From Streptomyces sp. S.PB5 (GTDB taxonomy: Bacteria; Actinomycetota; Actinomycetes; Streptomycetales; Streptomycetaceae): a stretch of DNA of 64,000 nucleotides. The position numbers were made by a program, and so were the translations under genes. Below the pieces are notes generated by a model, which searched no databases, was not told the origin of the DNA, and worked only from the letters and a program-made list of their open reading frames with translations. Numbering within the stretch: position 1 is the stretch's first letter; every line of letters starts with the position of its first letter. Of the stretch, positions 36,221 to 45,100 are shown piece by piece. Where the stretch lies: NCBI RefSeq assembly GCF_030403745.1, contig NZ_JAQMWP010000004.1:62001-126000 (forward strand), written 5' to 3'.

Positions 36221-36748
36221 ATGGCACTGGGCAAGGACTACGCGACACAGGAGTGCTCGATCGCCCGCGCGCTGGAGATCGTCGGCGAGCGCTGGACGCT
36301 CCTCGTCGTCCGCGACGCGCTCTACGGCGTACGGCGCTACAACGACTTCCTCACCCACCTCGGCATCCCCCGGGCCGTCCTCGCCGCCCGCCTCCAGATG
36401 CTCACCGAGGAGGGCATCCTCGAAAAGCGCCGCTACCAGGAGTCCCCGCCCCGCGACGAGTACGTCATCACCGAACGCGGCACCGAGCTGTGGCCCGTCC
36501 TCCGCTCGCTCGGCCGCTGGGGCCGCGTGCACTACGACAGGGCGGTGGTGCGTGTCTTCCGGCACGCGGAGTGCGGCACCGAACTCGGCCCGTACGGCGA
36601 ATGCCCCGCCTGCGCCACCTTCGTACCCCCCGCCGACGTCCTCATGGAACCCGGCCCCGGACTCGATCCGGACCCGGCGGATCCGGTCGGCCGGGCGCTG
36701 CTGAAGCCCAAGCGGCTGCTGGAGCCGGTCATGACGGATCAGGTATAA
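36221..36748 (+). CDS. HxlR-family transcriptional regulator
   Basis: 175 residues. The N-terminal 100 residues are an HxlR winged helix: Cys in TQECSIARALEIVGERWTLL, LRDALYG-like VVRDALYGVRRYNDF, IPRAVLAARLQMLTEEGIL, then a wing at YQESPPRDEYVITERG. A C-terminal extension has Cys pairs (AECGTELGPYGECPAC) that could bind metal. ATG 36221 is supported by GAGG nine bases upstream; GTG 36212 is possible. It likely represses the divergent exporter and itself through the two operator copies between them. Confidence 0.88.
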   Translation: MALGKDYATQECSIARALEIVGERWTLLVVRDALYGVRRYNDFLTHLGIPRAVLAARLQMLTEEGILEKRRYQESPPRDEYVITERGTELWPVLRSLGRWGRVHYDRAVVRVFRHAECGTELGPYGECPACATFVPPADVLMEPGPGLDPDPADPVGRALLKPKRLLEPVMTDQV

Positions 36749-36827
36749 CCGACAGCAGTACGAATCACACGAATCACGGATGCCGTCCTCACAGATGCCG
36801 TCCGGTGAGCGAGGGGAGGGGTGGCCG

Positions 36828-37130
36828 ATGATCCGCGGCCCGCGCACCGTCGTGCCCCTCCTCCTGCTGTTCCTCCAGATCGCCGTCCTCGACACCGGCA
36901 GCCTCTCCGCCGCCGTCGCCCTCGCGGCGACCGCCGCGGCCGGCTCCGCCTTCGCCGCCTGCTCGCTCCTCGTCGCGCGCTGCGCCCCCGCCGTACCGCC
37001 CACCCGGGTCCGTACGGCCATCCGCGACCGCGCCCGCCGTACGGCCTTCCTGCCGCAGCGCGATCCCGACGCCAGGGGCCGCACCAGGCCCCGCGCCCCC
37101 GGACACGCCCTCTTGACGGCCACCGCGTAG
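36828..37130 (+). CDS. DUF6412 small membrane protein
   Basis: 100 residues from ATG 36828, preceded by GAGGGGAGGGG. It has two hydrophobic helices (VVPLLLLFLQIAVLDTGSLS and AAVALAATAAAGSAFAACSL) and an Arg/Pro-rich tail. In Streptomyces this DUF6412-type protein commonly precedes a second YidC-like gene, as here (129 bp apart). The role is unknown, probably linked to the insertase. Confidence 0.65.
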   Translation: MIRGPRTVVPLLLLFLQIAVLDTGSLSAAVALAATAAAGSAFAACSLLVARCAPAVPPTRVRTAIRDRARRTAFLPQRDPDARGRTRPRAPGHALLTATA

Positions 37131-37259
37131 GGCATCCGGCTCACTCACCCTGCCCCCGCGCGGGTCGTCATGCCGCCACACCCGTCCCGGATCGACGTGG
37201 ATCGACGTATCCGGACTCCCGGCACCCCGGCACCGACGAGACCCCCGGAGGGCTCACCC

Positions 37260-37973
37260 ATGTCCGTTTTCGCCAACCTGGTCGAGCAGCTCGCCGACCT
37301 CCTCCACCCGCTGCTCGGCGCTTCCGCCGCGGCCGGCGCGATCGTCCTGTTCACCGCGTTCGTACGACTCCTCGTGCACCCCCTGTCCCGGGCGGCGGCG
37401 CGCGGCCAGAAGGCCCGCACGGCACTCCAGCCGAAGATCGCCGAACTGCGGAAGAAGCACGCGAAGAACCCCGAGAAGCTGCAGAAGGCCGTACTGGAAC
37501 TGCATGCCGAGGAGAAGGTGTCACCGCTGTCCGGCTGCCTGCCCAGCCTGTTCCAGCTGCCCGCCTTCTTCCTCCTCTACCACCTGTTCTCCAACACCAC
37601 GATCGGCGGCCGCGCGAACGAACTGCTGACCCACGAGCTCTTCGCCGCCCCCCTCGGCGACCACTGGGCGGACGCGCTCGCCCACGGCGGCCTCCTCGGC
37701 GGCGCGGGACTGGTCTACGTCGCCCTGTTCGCGCTCGTCGCGACGGTCGCCGCCTTCAACTTCCGCCGTACGAAGCGGATGATGGCCGCGAACCCGGCGG
37801 TACCCGTGGCCGACGGGCAGCCCGTGCCCGGGATGGGGGCGATGACCAAGGCCATGCCGTTCATGTCCTTCTTCACCCTCTTCACCGTGGCGGTGGTACC
37901 GCTGGCGGCCGCGCTGTACGTCGTGACCAGTACGACGTGGAGCGCGGTGGAGCGGGCGGTCCTGTACCGCTGA
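37260..37973 (+). CDS. yidC: YidC/Oxa1-type membrane protein insertase
   Basis: 237 residues, short for YidC, without the large periplasmic domain. It shows LFTAFVRLLVHPLSRAA with the conserved hydrophilic-groove Arg, the charged cytoplasmic loop (QPKIAELRKKHAKNPEKLQK), GCLPSLFQLPAFFLLYHLF and C-terminal helices (FMSFFTLFTVAVVPLAAALYV). CCGGAGGG is the ribosome-binding site. Streptomyces usually have a main yidC beside rnpA, so this is likely a paralogue for a special substrate set. A hairpin terminator follows. Confidence 0.86.
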   Translation: MSVFANLVEQLADLLHPLLGASAAAGAIVLFTAFVRLLVHPLSRAAARGQKARTALQPKIAELRKKHAKNPEKLQKAVLELHAEEKVSPLSGCLPSLFQLPAFFLLYHLFSNTTIGGRANELLTHELFAAPLGDHWADALAHGGLLGGAGLVYVALFALVATVAAFNFRRTKRMMAANPAVPVADGQPVPGMGAMTKAMPFMSFFTLFTVAVVPLAAALYVVTSTTWSAVERAVLYR

Positions 37974-37999
37974 GCCGTCGCCGTCTCCCGGAGGGCACC

Positions 38000-38033
38000 G
38001 GTCCAGTCCGTGAACCGGGTATTGCGGACTGGA
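38000..38033 (+). terminator. Hairpin terminator after yidC-like gene
   Basis: Perfect 10-bp stem GTCCAGTCCG / CGGACTGGAC with a 14-base loop, 26 bp after the insertase stop. Confidence 0.65.
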
Positions 38034-38113
38034 CGCCGAGCTTGGACGATCGACCAGTCATCCGATGGCTGCACCCATGGGATGGCGCCGCGCGATCGAG
38101 GGAGATTGTGATC

Positions 38114-38971
38114 ATGAAGCTGTTGCGAGTCGGTACGGCGGGAGCGGAGACGCCCGCACTGCTCGACGCCGAAGGGACGCTGCGGGACCTGAGCGGTCTC
38201 GTCCCGGACATCGACGGAGCGCTGCTCGCCGACGACTTTGCGCTCGGGCGGATCCGCACGGCCGCGGAGAGCGGCGAACTGCCCGCGCTGGACGCCACCG
38301 GCCTGCGTGTCGGACCGCCGCTCGCCCGCATCGGCAAGATCGTGTGCATCGGCCTGAACTACCACGACCACGCCCGCGAGACCGGCGCCGAGCCGCCCGC
38401 CGAGCCCGTCGTCTTCTTCAAGGCCGCGGACACGGTCGTGGGCCCGGACGACACCGTGCTCGTCCCGCGCAGGTCGGTGAAGACCGACTGGGAGGTCGAG
38501 CTGGCGGTCGTCATCGGACGTACGGCCCGCTACCTGGAGTCCCACGAGGAGGCGCTCGCGCATGTCGCCGGGTACGCGGTGGCGCACGACGTGTCCGAGC
38601 GGGAGTTCCAGATCGAGCGGGGCGGGACCTGGGACAAGGGCAAGAACTGCGAGACGTTCAACCCGCTGGGGCCCTGGCTCGTCACGGCGGACGAGGTGCC
38701 GGATCCCCAGAACCTGTCCCTCAGGCTCTGGGTCAACGGCGAGCTGAAGCAGGACGGGACCACGGCCGAGCAGATCTTCCCGGTGGCGGAAGTGGTGCGG
38801 TACGTCAGCCAGTTCATGACCCTCTACCCCGGTGACGTGATCAACACGGGGACACCGGCGGGGGTGGCCATGGGGCGGCCCGAGCCGAAGCCGTACCTGC
38901 GGGCGGGGGATGTGGTGGAGCTGGAGATCGAGGGACTCGGCCGTCAGCGGCAGGAGTTCAAGGACGCGTAG
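38114..38971 (+). CDS. Fumarylacetoacetate hydrolase family protein
   Basis: 285 residues from ATG 38114, with GGAGA eight bases upstream. The FAH fold core is present: IGKIVCIGLNYHDHARETG, PVVFFKAADTVVGPDD, VKTDWEVELAVVIGR with metal-binding Glu residues, YAVAHDVSEREFQ, and VINTGTPAGVAMG. The family includes acylpyruvases, 2-hydroxyhepta-2,4-diene-1,7-dioate isomerases and oxaloacetate decarboxylases; substrate cannot be told from sequence. A single gene between two hairpin terminators. Confidence 0.9.
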   Translation: MKLLRVGTAGAETPALLDAEGTLRDLSGLVPDIDGALLADDFALGRIRTAAESGELPALDATGLRVGPPLARIGKIVCIGLNYHDHARETGAEPPAEPVVFFKAADTVVGPDDTVLVPRRSVKTDWEVELAVVIGRTARYLESHEEALAHVAGYAVAHDVSEREFQIERGGTWDKGKNCETFNPLGPWLVTADEVPDPQNLSLRLWVNGELKQDGTTAEQIFPVAEVVRYVSQFMTLYPGDVINTGTPAGVAMGRPEPKPYLRAGDVVELEIEGLGRQRQEFKDA

Positions 38972-39008
38972 CCGCTCCGCTGGGAGAGCCGGGGAACTGC
39001 GGCTTGTG

Positions 39009-39055
39009 CGTGAGCGCGACCGGCCGCGGGCCGTGCGTGGCTGGTCGCGCTCACG
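39009..39055. terminator. Bidirectional hairpin terminator
   Basis: CGTGAGCGCGACC and GGTCGCGCTCACG form a perfect 13-bp stem between the convergent FAH and UPF0303 genes. Confidence 0.7.
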
Positions 39056-39106
39056 CGGTGGTAGCCGCACATCGATACAGCCCCGCGCCCCTAGGTAGGT
39101 GCAGTG

Positions 39107-39619
39107 CTACCTGGTCTGCTTGGTCAGGAACTCTTCCAGCGCCTCCACCACGAACTTGTGGTCCTGCAGCTGCGGCAGCCCGCTCACCGTCACCGAGCCC
39201 ACCACCCCCACGCCCTCCACCGTGATCGGGAAGGAGCCGCCGTGGGCCGCGTACTCGTCGGGGTCGAGGCGGGAGGACTCCTCGAAGGTCGTGCCCTTGG
39301 CGCGGAAACGGGCGCCGACCAGATACGAGGCGGAGCCGTAGCGCTCGACGACCCGGCGCTTGCGGTTGATCCAGGCGTCGTTGTCCGGGGCGGAGCCCGG
39401 CAGGGCCGCATGGAAGAGCTGCTGGCCGGAGCGGTGGATGTCGATGGCGACGGGCGCCTGGCGCTCACGGGCCATGTCCACCAGCAGGGACCCCAGGTTC
39501 CACGCGTCCTCGTGCGTGAACTGGCGGAAGACCAGGCGGCGTTCCTGAGCCTCCAACTCCTCGATCGGCGGGGTCAGTTCCGGGTGGAACTTCGGAGTCA
39601 ACTCACCACTGTGCGTCAC
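39107..39619 (-). CDS. UPF0303 / haem-degrading-like domain protein
   Basis: 170 residues matching the UPF0303 (GlcG/HbpS-like, PF03928) family: FTHEDAWNLGSLLVDMARER, VAIDIHRSGQQLFHAALPG, then AHGGSFPITVEGVGVVGSVT, SGLPQLQDHKFVVEAL. It is cytoplasmic, with no signal peptide. Related HbpS binds haem; function of UPF0303 is not established. It may share a transcript with the downstream oxidoreductase (95-bp spacing), though its start lies downstream in transcription order. Confidence 0.87.
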   Translation of the reverse strand: MTHSGELTPKFHPELTPPIEELEAQERRLVFRQFTHEDAWNLGSLLVDMARERQAPVAIDIHRSGQQLFHAALPGSAPDNDAWINRKRRVVERYGSASYLVGARFRAKGTTFEESSRLDPDEYAAHGGSFPITVEGVGVVGSVTVSGLPQLQDHKFVVEALEEFLTKQTR

Positions 39620-39713
39620 AGCGTCACCACCACACGTTCTCTCGGGGCCAGATGATGATCCGGAACTGGGGATTGCCGGGCGTCCGGCGCCACAGCTTCA
39701 CGGGCGTCCGGCG

Positions 39714-40799
39714 TCACAGCGTCACCACCACTCCCTCGCGGGCCGAACGGCGGGCCGCCTCCAGTACGTCGAGGGCGGCGGCCGCCTCCAGTGCGGTCAC
39801 CGGGTTGGGACCGCCGTCGAGCAGGGCTTTCGCCACGGCCGCATAGTAAGCGGGGTAGTCGCCCGGAAGGGTCGGAACGGGCCGCCCGCCACCCGTGAGC
39901 GGCGACTCACCGGCCCCGATCCGACCCCACATGGACTCGGGCTCAAGCCCCCACTCCTTGCCGGCGGCCGGCCGCTCACCGTCCTTCAGTGCCGGCTCCT
40001 GCGGGTCGAGCCCGTACTTCACATAGCCGGCCTGCGAGCCCAGCACCCGGAAACGGGGCCCGAGTTGGGCGGTGGTGGCGGTGGCGTACAGCTGGGTCCG
40101 CACCCCGCTCGCATGCGTGAGCGCGATGAACGTGTCGTCGTCGACGGAAGCCCCCGGCCGCCGGATGTCCGACTCGGCGTAGACAGCCGTCACGGGTCCG
40201 AAGAGGACGAGCGCCTGATCCACGAGATGGCTCCCGAGGTCGTACAGCAGACCTCCGATCTCTGCCGGATCCCCGGACTCCCGCCATCCGCCCTTGGGCT
40301 GCGGCCGCCACCGCTCGAAACGCGACTCGAAGCGCCATACGTCGCCCAGCTCGCCCTCGGCGAGAAGCTTCCGCAGCGTCAGGAAGTCGCTGTCCCAGCG
40401 CCGGTTCTGGAAGACGGAGAGGAGCAGCCCCCGCTCCTCGGCGAGCGCGGCCAGCTCCCGGGCCTCGGCGGCGGTACCGGCGACGGGCTTGTCGACCACA
40501 ACGGCCAGGCCGGCCTTCAGAGCCGCGGTCGCGAGCGCGACATGCGTCTTGTTGGGCGAGGCGATGACGACGAGGTCCAGCTCACCGGCCCGCTGCTCGA
40601 ACAGTTCCTCGGGCGTGGCGGCGACGCGCACGTCCGGGAACTCGGCGCGGGCCTGCTCCTGGCGCTCGGGGTTCGAGGTGACCACCGTGTCGAGGACGAG
40701 GCCCTCGGTGGCGGCGATCAGCGGGGCGTGGAAGACGGAGCCCGCGAGGCCGTAGCCGATGAGGCCCACGCGGAGAGGGGTAACAGCCGTACCAGTCAT
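39714..40799 (-). CDS. Gfo/Idh/MocA family NAD(P)-dependent oxidoreductase
   Basis: 361 residues. Rossmann start LRVGLIGYGLAGSVFHAPLI, VIASPNKTHVALA, the catalytic-region VDKPVAGT (EKP-type motif as DKP), and the C-terminal FESRFERWRP and GGLLYDLGSHLVDQAL. Likely oxidises a sugar or inositol derivative. It is divergent from a ROK regulator, with a perfect-arm palindrome between them, so control by that regulator is probable. Confidence 0.9.
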   Translation of the reverse strand: MTGTAVTPLRVGLIGYGLAGSVFHAPLIAATEGLVLDTVVTSNPERQEQARAEFPDVRVAATPEELFEQRAGELDLVVIASPNKTHVALATAALKAGLAVVVDKPVAGTAAEARELAALAEERGLLLSVFQNRRWDSDFLTLRKLLAEGELGDVWRFESRFERWRPQPKGGWRESGDPAEIGGLLYDLGSHLVDQALVLFGPVTAVYAESDIRRPGASVDDDTFIALTHASGVRTQLYATATTAQLGPRFRVLGSQAGYVKYGLDPQEPALKDGERPAAGKEWGLEPESMWGRIGAGESPLTGGGRPVPTLPGDYPAYYAAVAKALLDGGPNPVTALEAAAALDVLEAARRSAREGVVVTL

Positions 40800-40805
40800 G
40801 CCCTC

Positions 40806-40832
40806 CACTTTCGCAACGCTGTTGCCAAAGTG
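40806..40832. promoter_or_regulatory. ROK-type palindromic operator
   Basis: CACTTT-C-GCAAC, centre GCT, GTTGC-C-AAAGTG: arms match except the single C/C position. It lies 6 bp before the oxidoreductase start and overlaps TTGCCA, a candidate -35 for the ROK gene paired with GACAAT at 40844-40849. Confidence 0.7.
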
Positions 40833-40889
40833 CAAGCGCGGGCGACAATGGACCACGTGAACAGGACGAACGGCGAGACGGGCACAGGG

Positions 40890-41984
40890 ATGACGAGCGC
40901 CCTGCGGAGCGCCCCCGGCGGCGCCAACCTGCTGGCCCTGCGCAGCCACAACACCGCCCTGGTGCTGGACCTGCTGCGCACCGCGGGCCCGGAGGGCATC
41001 AGCCGCCTCGAACTCGCCGACCGCACCGGCCTCACCCCCCAGGCCGTCAGCAAGATCACCGCCCGTCTCCGGGAGGAGGGCCTGGCGGCGGAGGCGGGCC
41101 GCCGGGCATCGACGGGCGGCAAGCCGCGCACGGTACTGCGCCTGGTGCCGGAGGCGGGGCACGCACTGGGAGTGCATCTGGACCGGGACGAGCTGCGGGC
41201 GGTCCTGGTGGACCTGGACGGGACGGTGGTGGGGGAGCGCCGCGTCCCGATGGACCTCGGCTCGGGCGCGCAGGCCGTGGTGAAGGGGGTGGCCGTACTC
41301 GCCGGGACGCTGCTCGCGGAGCTGCGGCCACGCTCCGTCCTGGGCCTGGGAATCGCGCTGCCCGGCCCCCTCGACCACCACCGCGGCGTACTGCACCGCG
41401 TCACCGGCTTCCCGGAGTGGGACGGCTTCCCCCTCCGGGACGCCCTGGCCCGACGACTGGCCGTACCGGTCGTGGTGGACAAGGACACCAACGCGGCGGC
41501 CCTGCGCCTGGCCGTGGGCGACGAGGGCGGCTCCTTCGCGTATCTGCACCTCGGTACGGGCCTCGGCGCCGGTCTGGTCATCGGTGGAACCGTCCACCGG
41601 GGCGCCCGCACCGGAGCGGGCGAGTTCGGGCATCAGGTGATCCAGCTGGACGGGCCGCTGTGCGGTTGCGGGAACCGGGGCTGCATCGAGGCGCTGTGTC
41701 TCGCGGCCGTGGCGCGCGGAGACGTGACGGAGGCGGCCCGGGTCCTGGGCGCCGGGGCCGCCAATCTCGTAGGGCTGCTCGACATCGACGTCGTGCTGCT
41801 GGGCGGCCGTACGGTCGCCGCGATGCCGGAGATCTTCGTGCGCGGGGTCCGGGCGGTGCTGGACGAACGGGCGCGGGGCGAGGGTGCCGTGCCCGTGCGG
41901 GTCGCTCCCGGCGGGGCCCGGGGGGTTGCGGAGGGCGCCGCCCAGCTGCTGCTCGCGCCGCTGTTCGGGCGGAGCGACGGCTGA
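40890..41984 (+). CDS. ROK-family transcriptional regulator
   Basis: About 364 residues from ATG 40890; ATG 40848 or GTG 40857 are alternatives, but a candidate -10 at 40844 makes the first unlikely. N-terminal winged helix: LDLLRTAGPEGISRLELADRTGLTPQAVSKIT. The ROK kinase-like domain has LGIALPGPLDHH, VVVDKDTNAAAL, GLGAGLVIGG, GAGEFGHQVI and the zinc motif CGCGNRGCIEALC. Expected to bind a sugar ligand and repress the divergent oxidoreductase gene via the palindrome. Confidence 0.88.
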   Translation: MTSALRSAPGGANLLALRSHNTALVLDLLRTAGPEGISRLELADRTGLTPQAVSKITARLREEGLAAEAGRRASTGGKPRTVLRLVPEAGHALGVHLDRDELRAVLVDLDGTVVGERRVPMDLGSGAQAVVKGVAVLAGTLLAELRPRSVLGLGIALPGPLDHHRGVLHRVTGFPEWDGFPLRDALARRLAVPVVVDKDTNAAALRLAVGDEGGSFAYLHLGTGLGAGLVIGGTVHRGARTGAGEFGHQVIQLDGPLCGCGNRGCIEALCLAAVARGDVTEAARVLGAGAANLVGLLDIDVVLLGGRTVAAMPEIFVRGVRAVLDERARGEGAVPVRVAPGGARGVAEGAAQLLLAPLFGRSDG

Positions 41985-42050
41985 TCGGCGGCTGACCGGC
42001 GGCGGATCGGCGGCTGACCGAGGCCTGACCGGCGAGTGCTCCGATCGGGG
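41983..42050. repeat. Short tandem repeats of CGGCGGCTGACCGG type
   Basis: Three to four imperfect copies of a CGGCGGCTGACCG unit immediately after the ROK stop, ending in CTCCGATCGG. Effect unknown. Confidence 0.45.
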
Positions 42051-42117
42051 CCAGGTGGGGGTACGCCCGGAATGGCGCCGCCGATATCGCGCCCCGACCC
42101 GCCATGGTCATGTGTTC

Positions 42118-42867
42118 ATGCGACTGTTCACGCCCGCTCCTGTCACCCTCGCCGCGGCAGCCGCCCTCCTCCTCCCCCCGGCGCCGGCCCACGCGGCCCC
42201 CGCTCCCACCCATGCCTGTGCCGGCCCCGACGCCCGCTCCTTCCCCCTCACCACCCGCATCCACGGCGGCCCCGACACCTACGAAGCCGGCGGCGGATAC
42301 GGCACCTGGTATCTCGACCTGACCAACACCACGGACCGGACCTGCGAGGACATCCACCCGGTCGTCGTGCTCGTCGACCGCGAGCGAGCCCTCGAACCGG
42401 GCCAGCCCCAGCTCGAGTTCTACGACGGCCCGCGCGCCCGCCCCGTCCGCTTCGAGGTCACCGACGAGGACGAGCTCGTCGGCGCGTTTCCGAGCGGCCT
42501 GACCGTCGGCCCCCGCCAGACCCGCACCGTGCGGATCCGCCTCGCCCTCACCTCGGACACCGTCGCGAACGAGGTCACCGCCAACGCCGCCGTCGTACAG
42601 CGTCATGACGACGACGGGGACTGGGTGGGCCAGTCCAACGACTACCGGTTCGCGGTCGACGCCGGTCCCAAGGCGCCGGGTGTCGCCGAGGACGGACTCC
42701 GGTACGCCGACGGAGCCGGGGAACTCGCCCGCACCGGCCTCACCGCACCCGTCGGCACGCTGGCCGCCGCGGCAGCCGCGCTCCTGCTCACGGGAGCGTC
42801 CGCTCTGTGCAGGTCCGCTGCGACGGGCCGGGTCAGACGAGGTCGACGAGGTCCGCGATCGAGTTGA
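42118..42867 (+). CDS. Secreted LARTG cell-wall-anchored protein
   Basis: 249 residues. Signal peptide with an Ala-rich core ending near AHAAPAP, a beta-rich domain with two Cys, then ELARTG, a hydrophobic helix (LAAAAAALLLTGASALC) and a basic tail RVRRGRRG. LARTG fits the LAXTG motif recognised by class E sortases. Function of the exposed domain is unknown. Its 3' end overlaps the convergent HAD gene by 35 bp. Confidence 0.78.
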   Translation: MRLFTPAPVTLAAAAALLLPPAPAHAAPAPTHACAGPDARSFPLTTRIHGGPDTYEAGGGYGTWYLDLTNTTDRTCEDIHPVVVLVDRERALEPGQPQLEFYDGPRARPVRFEVTDEDELVGAFPSGLTVGPRQTRTVRIRLALTSDTVANEVTANAAVVQRHDDDGDWVGQSNDYRFAVDAGPKAPGVAEDGLRYADGAGELARTGLTAPVGTLAAAAAALLLTGASALCRSAATGRVRRGRRGPRSS

Positions 42868-43612
42868 CCACCTTGGTCGGGCGGAACGGGAACCGGTCCA
42901 TGTCCGCCTCGGTCGTGAGCCCCGTCAGCACGAGGAAGGTGGTCATCCCCGCTTCCAGGCCGGCCAGTACGTCGGTGTCCATACGGTCGCCGATCATGGC
43001 GCTGGACTCGGAGTGCGCACCGATGGCATTGAGTCCGGTGCGCATCATCAGCGGGTTCGGCTTTCCGACGAAGTACGGTTCCTTGCCGGTGGCCTTGGTG
43101 ATCAGCGCCGCCACCGAGCCGGTCGCGGGCAGGACGCCTTCGTGCGAGGGGCCGGTGTTGTCCGGGTTGGTGGCGATGAAACGCGCACCGCTGTTGATGA
43201 GCCGGATCGCCTTGGTGAGGGCCTCGAAGGAATAAGTGCGCGTTTCGCCCAAAATCACGAAATCAGGGTCGGAGTCGGTGAGGATGTAGCCCGCTTCGTG
43301 CAGGGCGGTCGTGAGACCGGCCTCGCCGATCACATAGGCCGTTCCGTTCGGCCGCTGGCTGTCGACGAACTTCGCGGTGGCCAGAGCCGAGGTCCAGATG
43401 TTCTCGACCGGGACCTCGAGGCCTATGCGGTTCAGGCGCGCATGCAGATCACGAGCCGTGTAGATCGAGTTGTTCGTGAGGACGAGGAAGGGCTTGCCGG
43501 AGTCGCGCAGCTTCTTGATGAAGGCATCCGCGCCGGGGATCGGAACGCCCTCGTGCATGAGGACACCGTCCATGTCGGTCAGCCACGACTCGATGGGCTT
43601 GTGCTCTGTCAT
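42833..43612 (-). CDS. HAD-IIA family phosphatase (NagD-like)
   Basis: 259 residues. HAD motif I LTDMDGVLMHEG with nucleophile Asp, motif II FLVLTNNS, Lys in VGKPNPLMM and motif III IGDRMDTDVLAG. The IIA cap (NagD/pyridoxal phosphatase type) sits between motifs II and III. Likely a cytoplasmic sugar-phosphate or nucleotide phosphatase; exact substrate cannot be named. Codon use is less extreme in GC than neighbours. Confidence 0.9.
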   Translation of the reverse strand: MTEHKPIESWLTDMDGVLMHEGVPIPGADAFIKKLRDSGKPFLVLTNNSIYTARDLHARLNRIGLEVPVENIWTSALATAKFVDSQRPNGTAYVIGEAGLTTALHEAGYILTDSDPDFVILGETRTYSFEALTKAIRLINSGARFIATNPDNTGPSHEGVLPATGSVAALITKATGKEPYFVGKPNPLMMRTGLNAIGAHSESSAMIGDRMDTDVLAGLEAGMTTFLVLTGLTTEADMDRFPFRPTKVVNSIADLVDLV

Positions 43613-43829
43613 GGGTGCGGACTCCTACACGATCGATCTGCCGGACGGCCATGGTATGCGGCGGGTTGCTCCGATCGCTTCCACGCGATCTCGATGAGAC
43701 CGGGGCGCAACCCGCCCCTCCGAGCACCCGCCGGCGACCACGGTCCCGACCCGTACGGAGCAGCGTCGGCCCCCAGAAGATGCGGGGCCGCCGCCCCCGG
43801 GAGACCCTCCACATATCTGGAGGTTCACG

Positions 43830-44387
43830 ATGGGTTCACTACGCCTCACGCTCTGCACAGGACTGCTCGCCGTCACCGCCTGCCTCGCCCCGGCGGCACA
43901 CGCGGCCGACAGCGGCGGCGTGGCGGTCACCCCGTCGTCCCCCGCCCCGGGCACCGACATCGCCCTGAGGGTGAGCGGCTGCGCGACCAGAACCGCCACC
44001 GCGGTCTCCGCCGCGTTCGTCGCCGACGCACGCCTCACCGGCGCCGAGGACACCCTCGTCGGCGAGACCCGGGTCCGCACCGAGCTCAGGGCGGGCTCCT
44101 ACGACGTCCAGATCACCTGCGGCGACACCTCCCGCAAGGCCGCCCTCACCGTCGTGGGCGGGGACGCAGGCTCAGCCACGAACCCGTCCCCGCACACCTC
44201 CCCCGTCGCACCCGTCCACGCGGGCGGCGGAGGTACGGCACCGCATCTCGCCGCCGTGGACGCCCGCGCCGCCGGCCCCGGCACGGGTCAGGCGGTGACC
44301 GGCCTGGTGCTGGCGGGGGTGGCGGCCGCCGCCGTCCTGTTCCGCAGGGCACGCAGGAACCGCGGGACCGGGACCGGGACCGGCTGA
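43830..44387 (+). CDS. Secreted membrane-anchored protein beside sortase F
   Basis: 185 residues. Signal peptide (LCTGLLAVTACLAPAAHA|AD), an Ig-like beta domain with two Cys (SGCATRT, ITCGDTS), a Gly/Pro/Ala-rich linker, a C-terminal membrane helix (TGLVLAGVAAAAVLF) and a basic tail RRARRNRG. No LPXTG-type motif is evident. It is one base from the class F sortase GTG, so the two form an operon; this pair is common in Streptomyces. Confidence 0.75.
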   Translation: MGSLRLTLCTGLLAVTACLAPAAHAADSGGVAVTPSSPAPGTDIALRVSGCATRTATAVSAAFVADARLTGAEDTLVGETRVRTELRAGSYDVQITCGDTSRKAALTVVGGDAGSATNPSPHTSPVAPVHAGGGGTAPHLAAVDARAAGPGTGQAVTGLVLAGVAAAAVLFRRARRNRGTGTGTG

Positions 44388-44388
44388 C

Positions 44389-45042
44389 GTGCGCACACCG
44401 GGCAGAGGCCGGCTCCTCACCGGGGTGGCCTGGGTGGTACTGCTGCTGGGCCTGTGGCTCTGGGGCCGGGAAGTGACGGACGTACGCCACGGGATATCCG
44501 CACCGACCACCGGCGACGTGGCGGCGGTGGGCCGCCCGCCCGAGGTCGAACTCCCGCCCGCCACCAAGCCGTTGACCCCCGCCCTGCCCCAGCGCATCGA
44601 CATCCCCGGACTCGGCGTGCAGGCCCCCGTGGTGGCCCGCGGCCTGGACCGGGAAGGGGCCGTCGATGCGCCGCCGTACGACCAGGCGGGCGTCGTCGGC
44701 TGGTACGCCGCCGGGGTGCGCCCCGGGGCCGCCGGGACGGCGCTGATGGTGGGCCATGTCGACACCGAGACCCGCCCCGCGGTGTTCTACAAGCTCAGCA
44801 TGGTGAAACCGGGCGAGACGGTCAGGGTGATCCGTGACGACGGCAGGGTCGCGGAGTTCACCGTCGACGACGTCGAGGTCGTCACCCGGGAGCACTTCGA
44901 CGCCCGGCAGGCGTACGGGCCTCGTGAGCGCGGACGGGCCGAGCTGCGGCTCATCACGTGCGGCGGGACCTTTGACCGGGCCAGCCGCAGCTACACCGCG
45001 AATGTGATCGTGTCCGCGTATCTCACCGGCACCGGCCTCTAG
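44389..45042 (+). CDS. Class F sortase
   Basis: 217 residues. N-terminal membrane helix (TGVAWVVLLLGLWLWG), then IDIPGLGVQAPVVARG, catalytic His in LMVGHVDTETR, catalytic Cys in LRLITCGGTFD and Arg in DRASRSYTANV. Class F sortases are actinobacterial, with loosely defined substrates. Starts with GTG one base after the preceding stop. A strong hairpin follows. Confidence 0.87.
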   Translation: MRTPGRGRLLTGVAWVVLLLGLWLWGREVTDVRHGISAPTTGDVAAVGRPPEVELPPATKPLTPALPQRIDIPGLGVQAPVVARGLDREGAVDAPPYDQAGVVGWYAAGVRPGAAGTALMVGHVDTETRPAVFYKLSMVKPGETVRVIRDDGRVAEFTVDDVEVVTREHFDARQAYGPRERGRAELRLITCGGTFDRASRSYTANVIVSAYLTGTGL

Positions 45043-45060
45043 GGGCGGTCGCCCACCTGG

Positions 45061-45100
45061 CCCGGTCGACGGCCCGCTCCCCCCGAAGCCGTCGACCGGG
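45061..45100 (+). terminator. Hairpin terminator after sortase F
   Basis: CCCGGTCGACGGC and GCCGTCGACCGGG form a perfect 13-bp stem with a 14-base loop, 18 bp after the stop. Confidence 0.7.
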
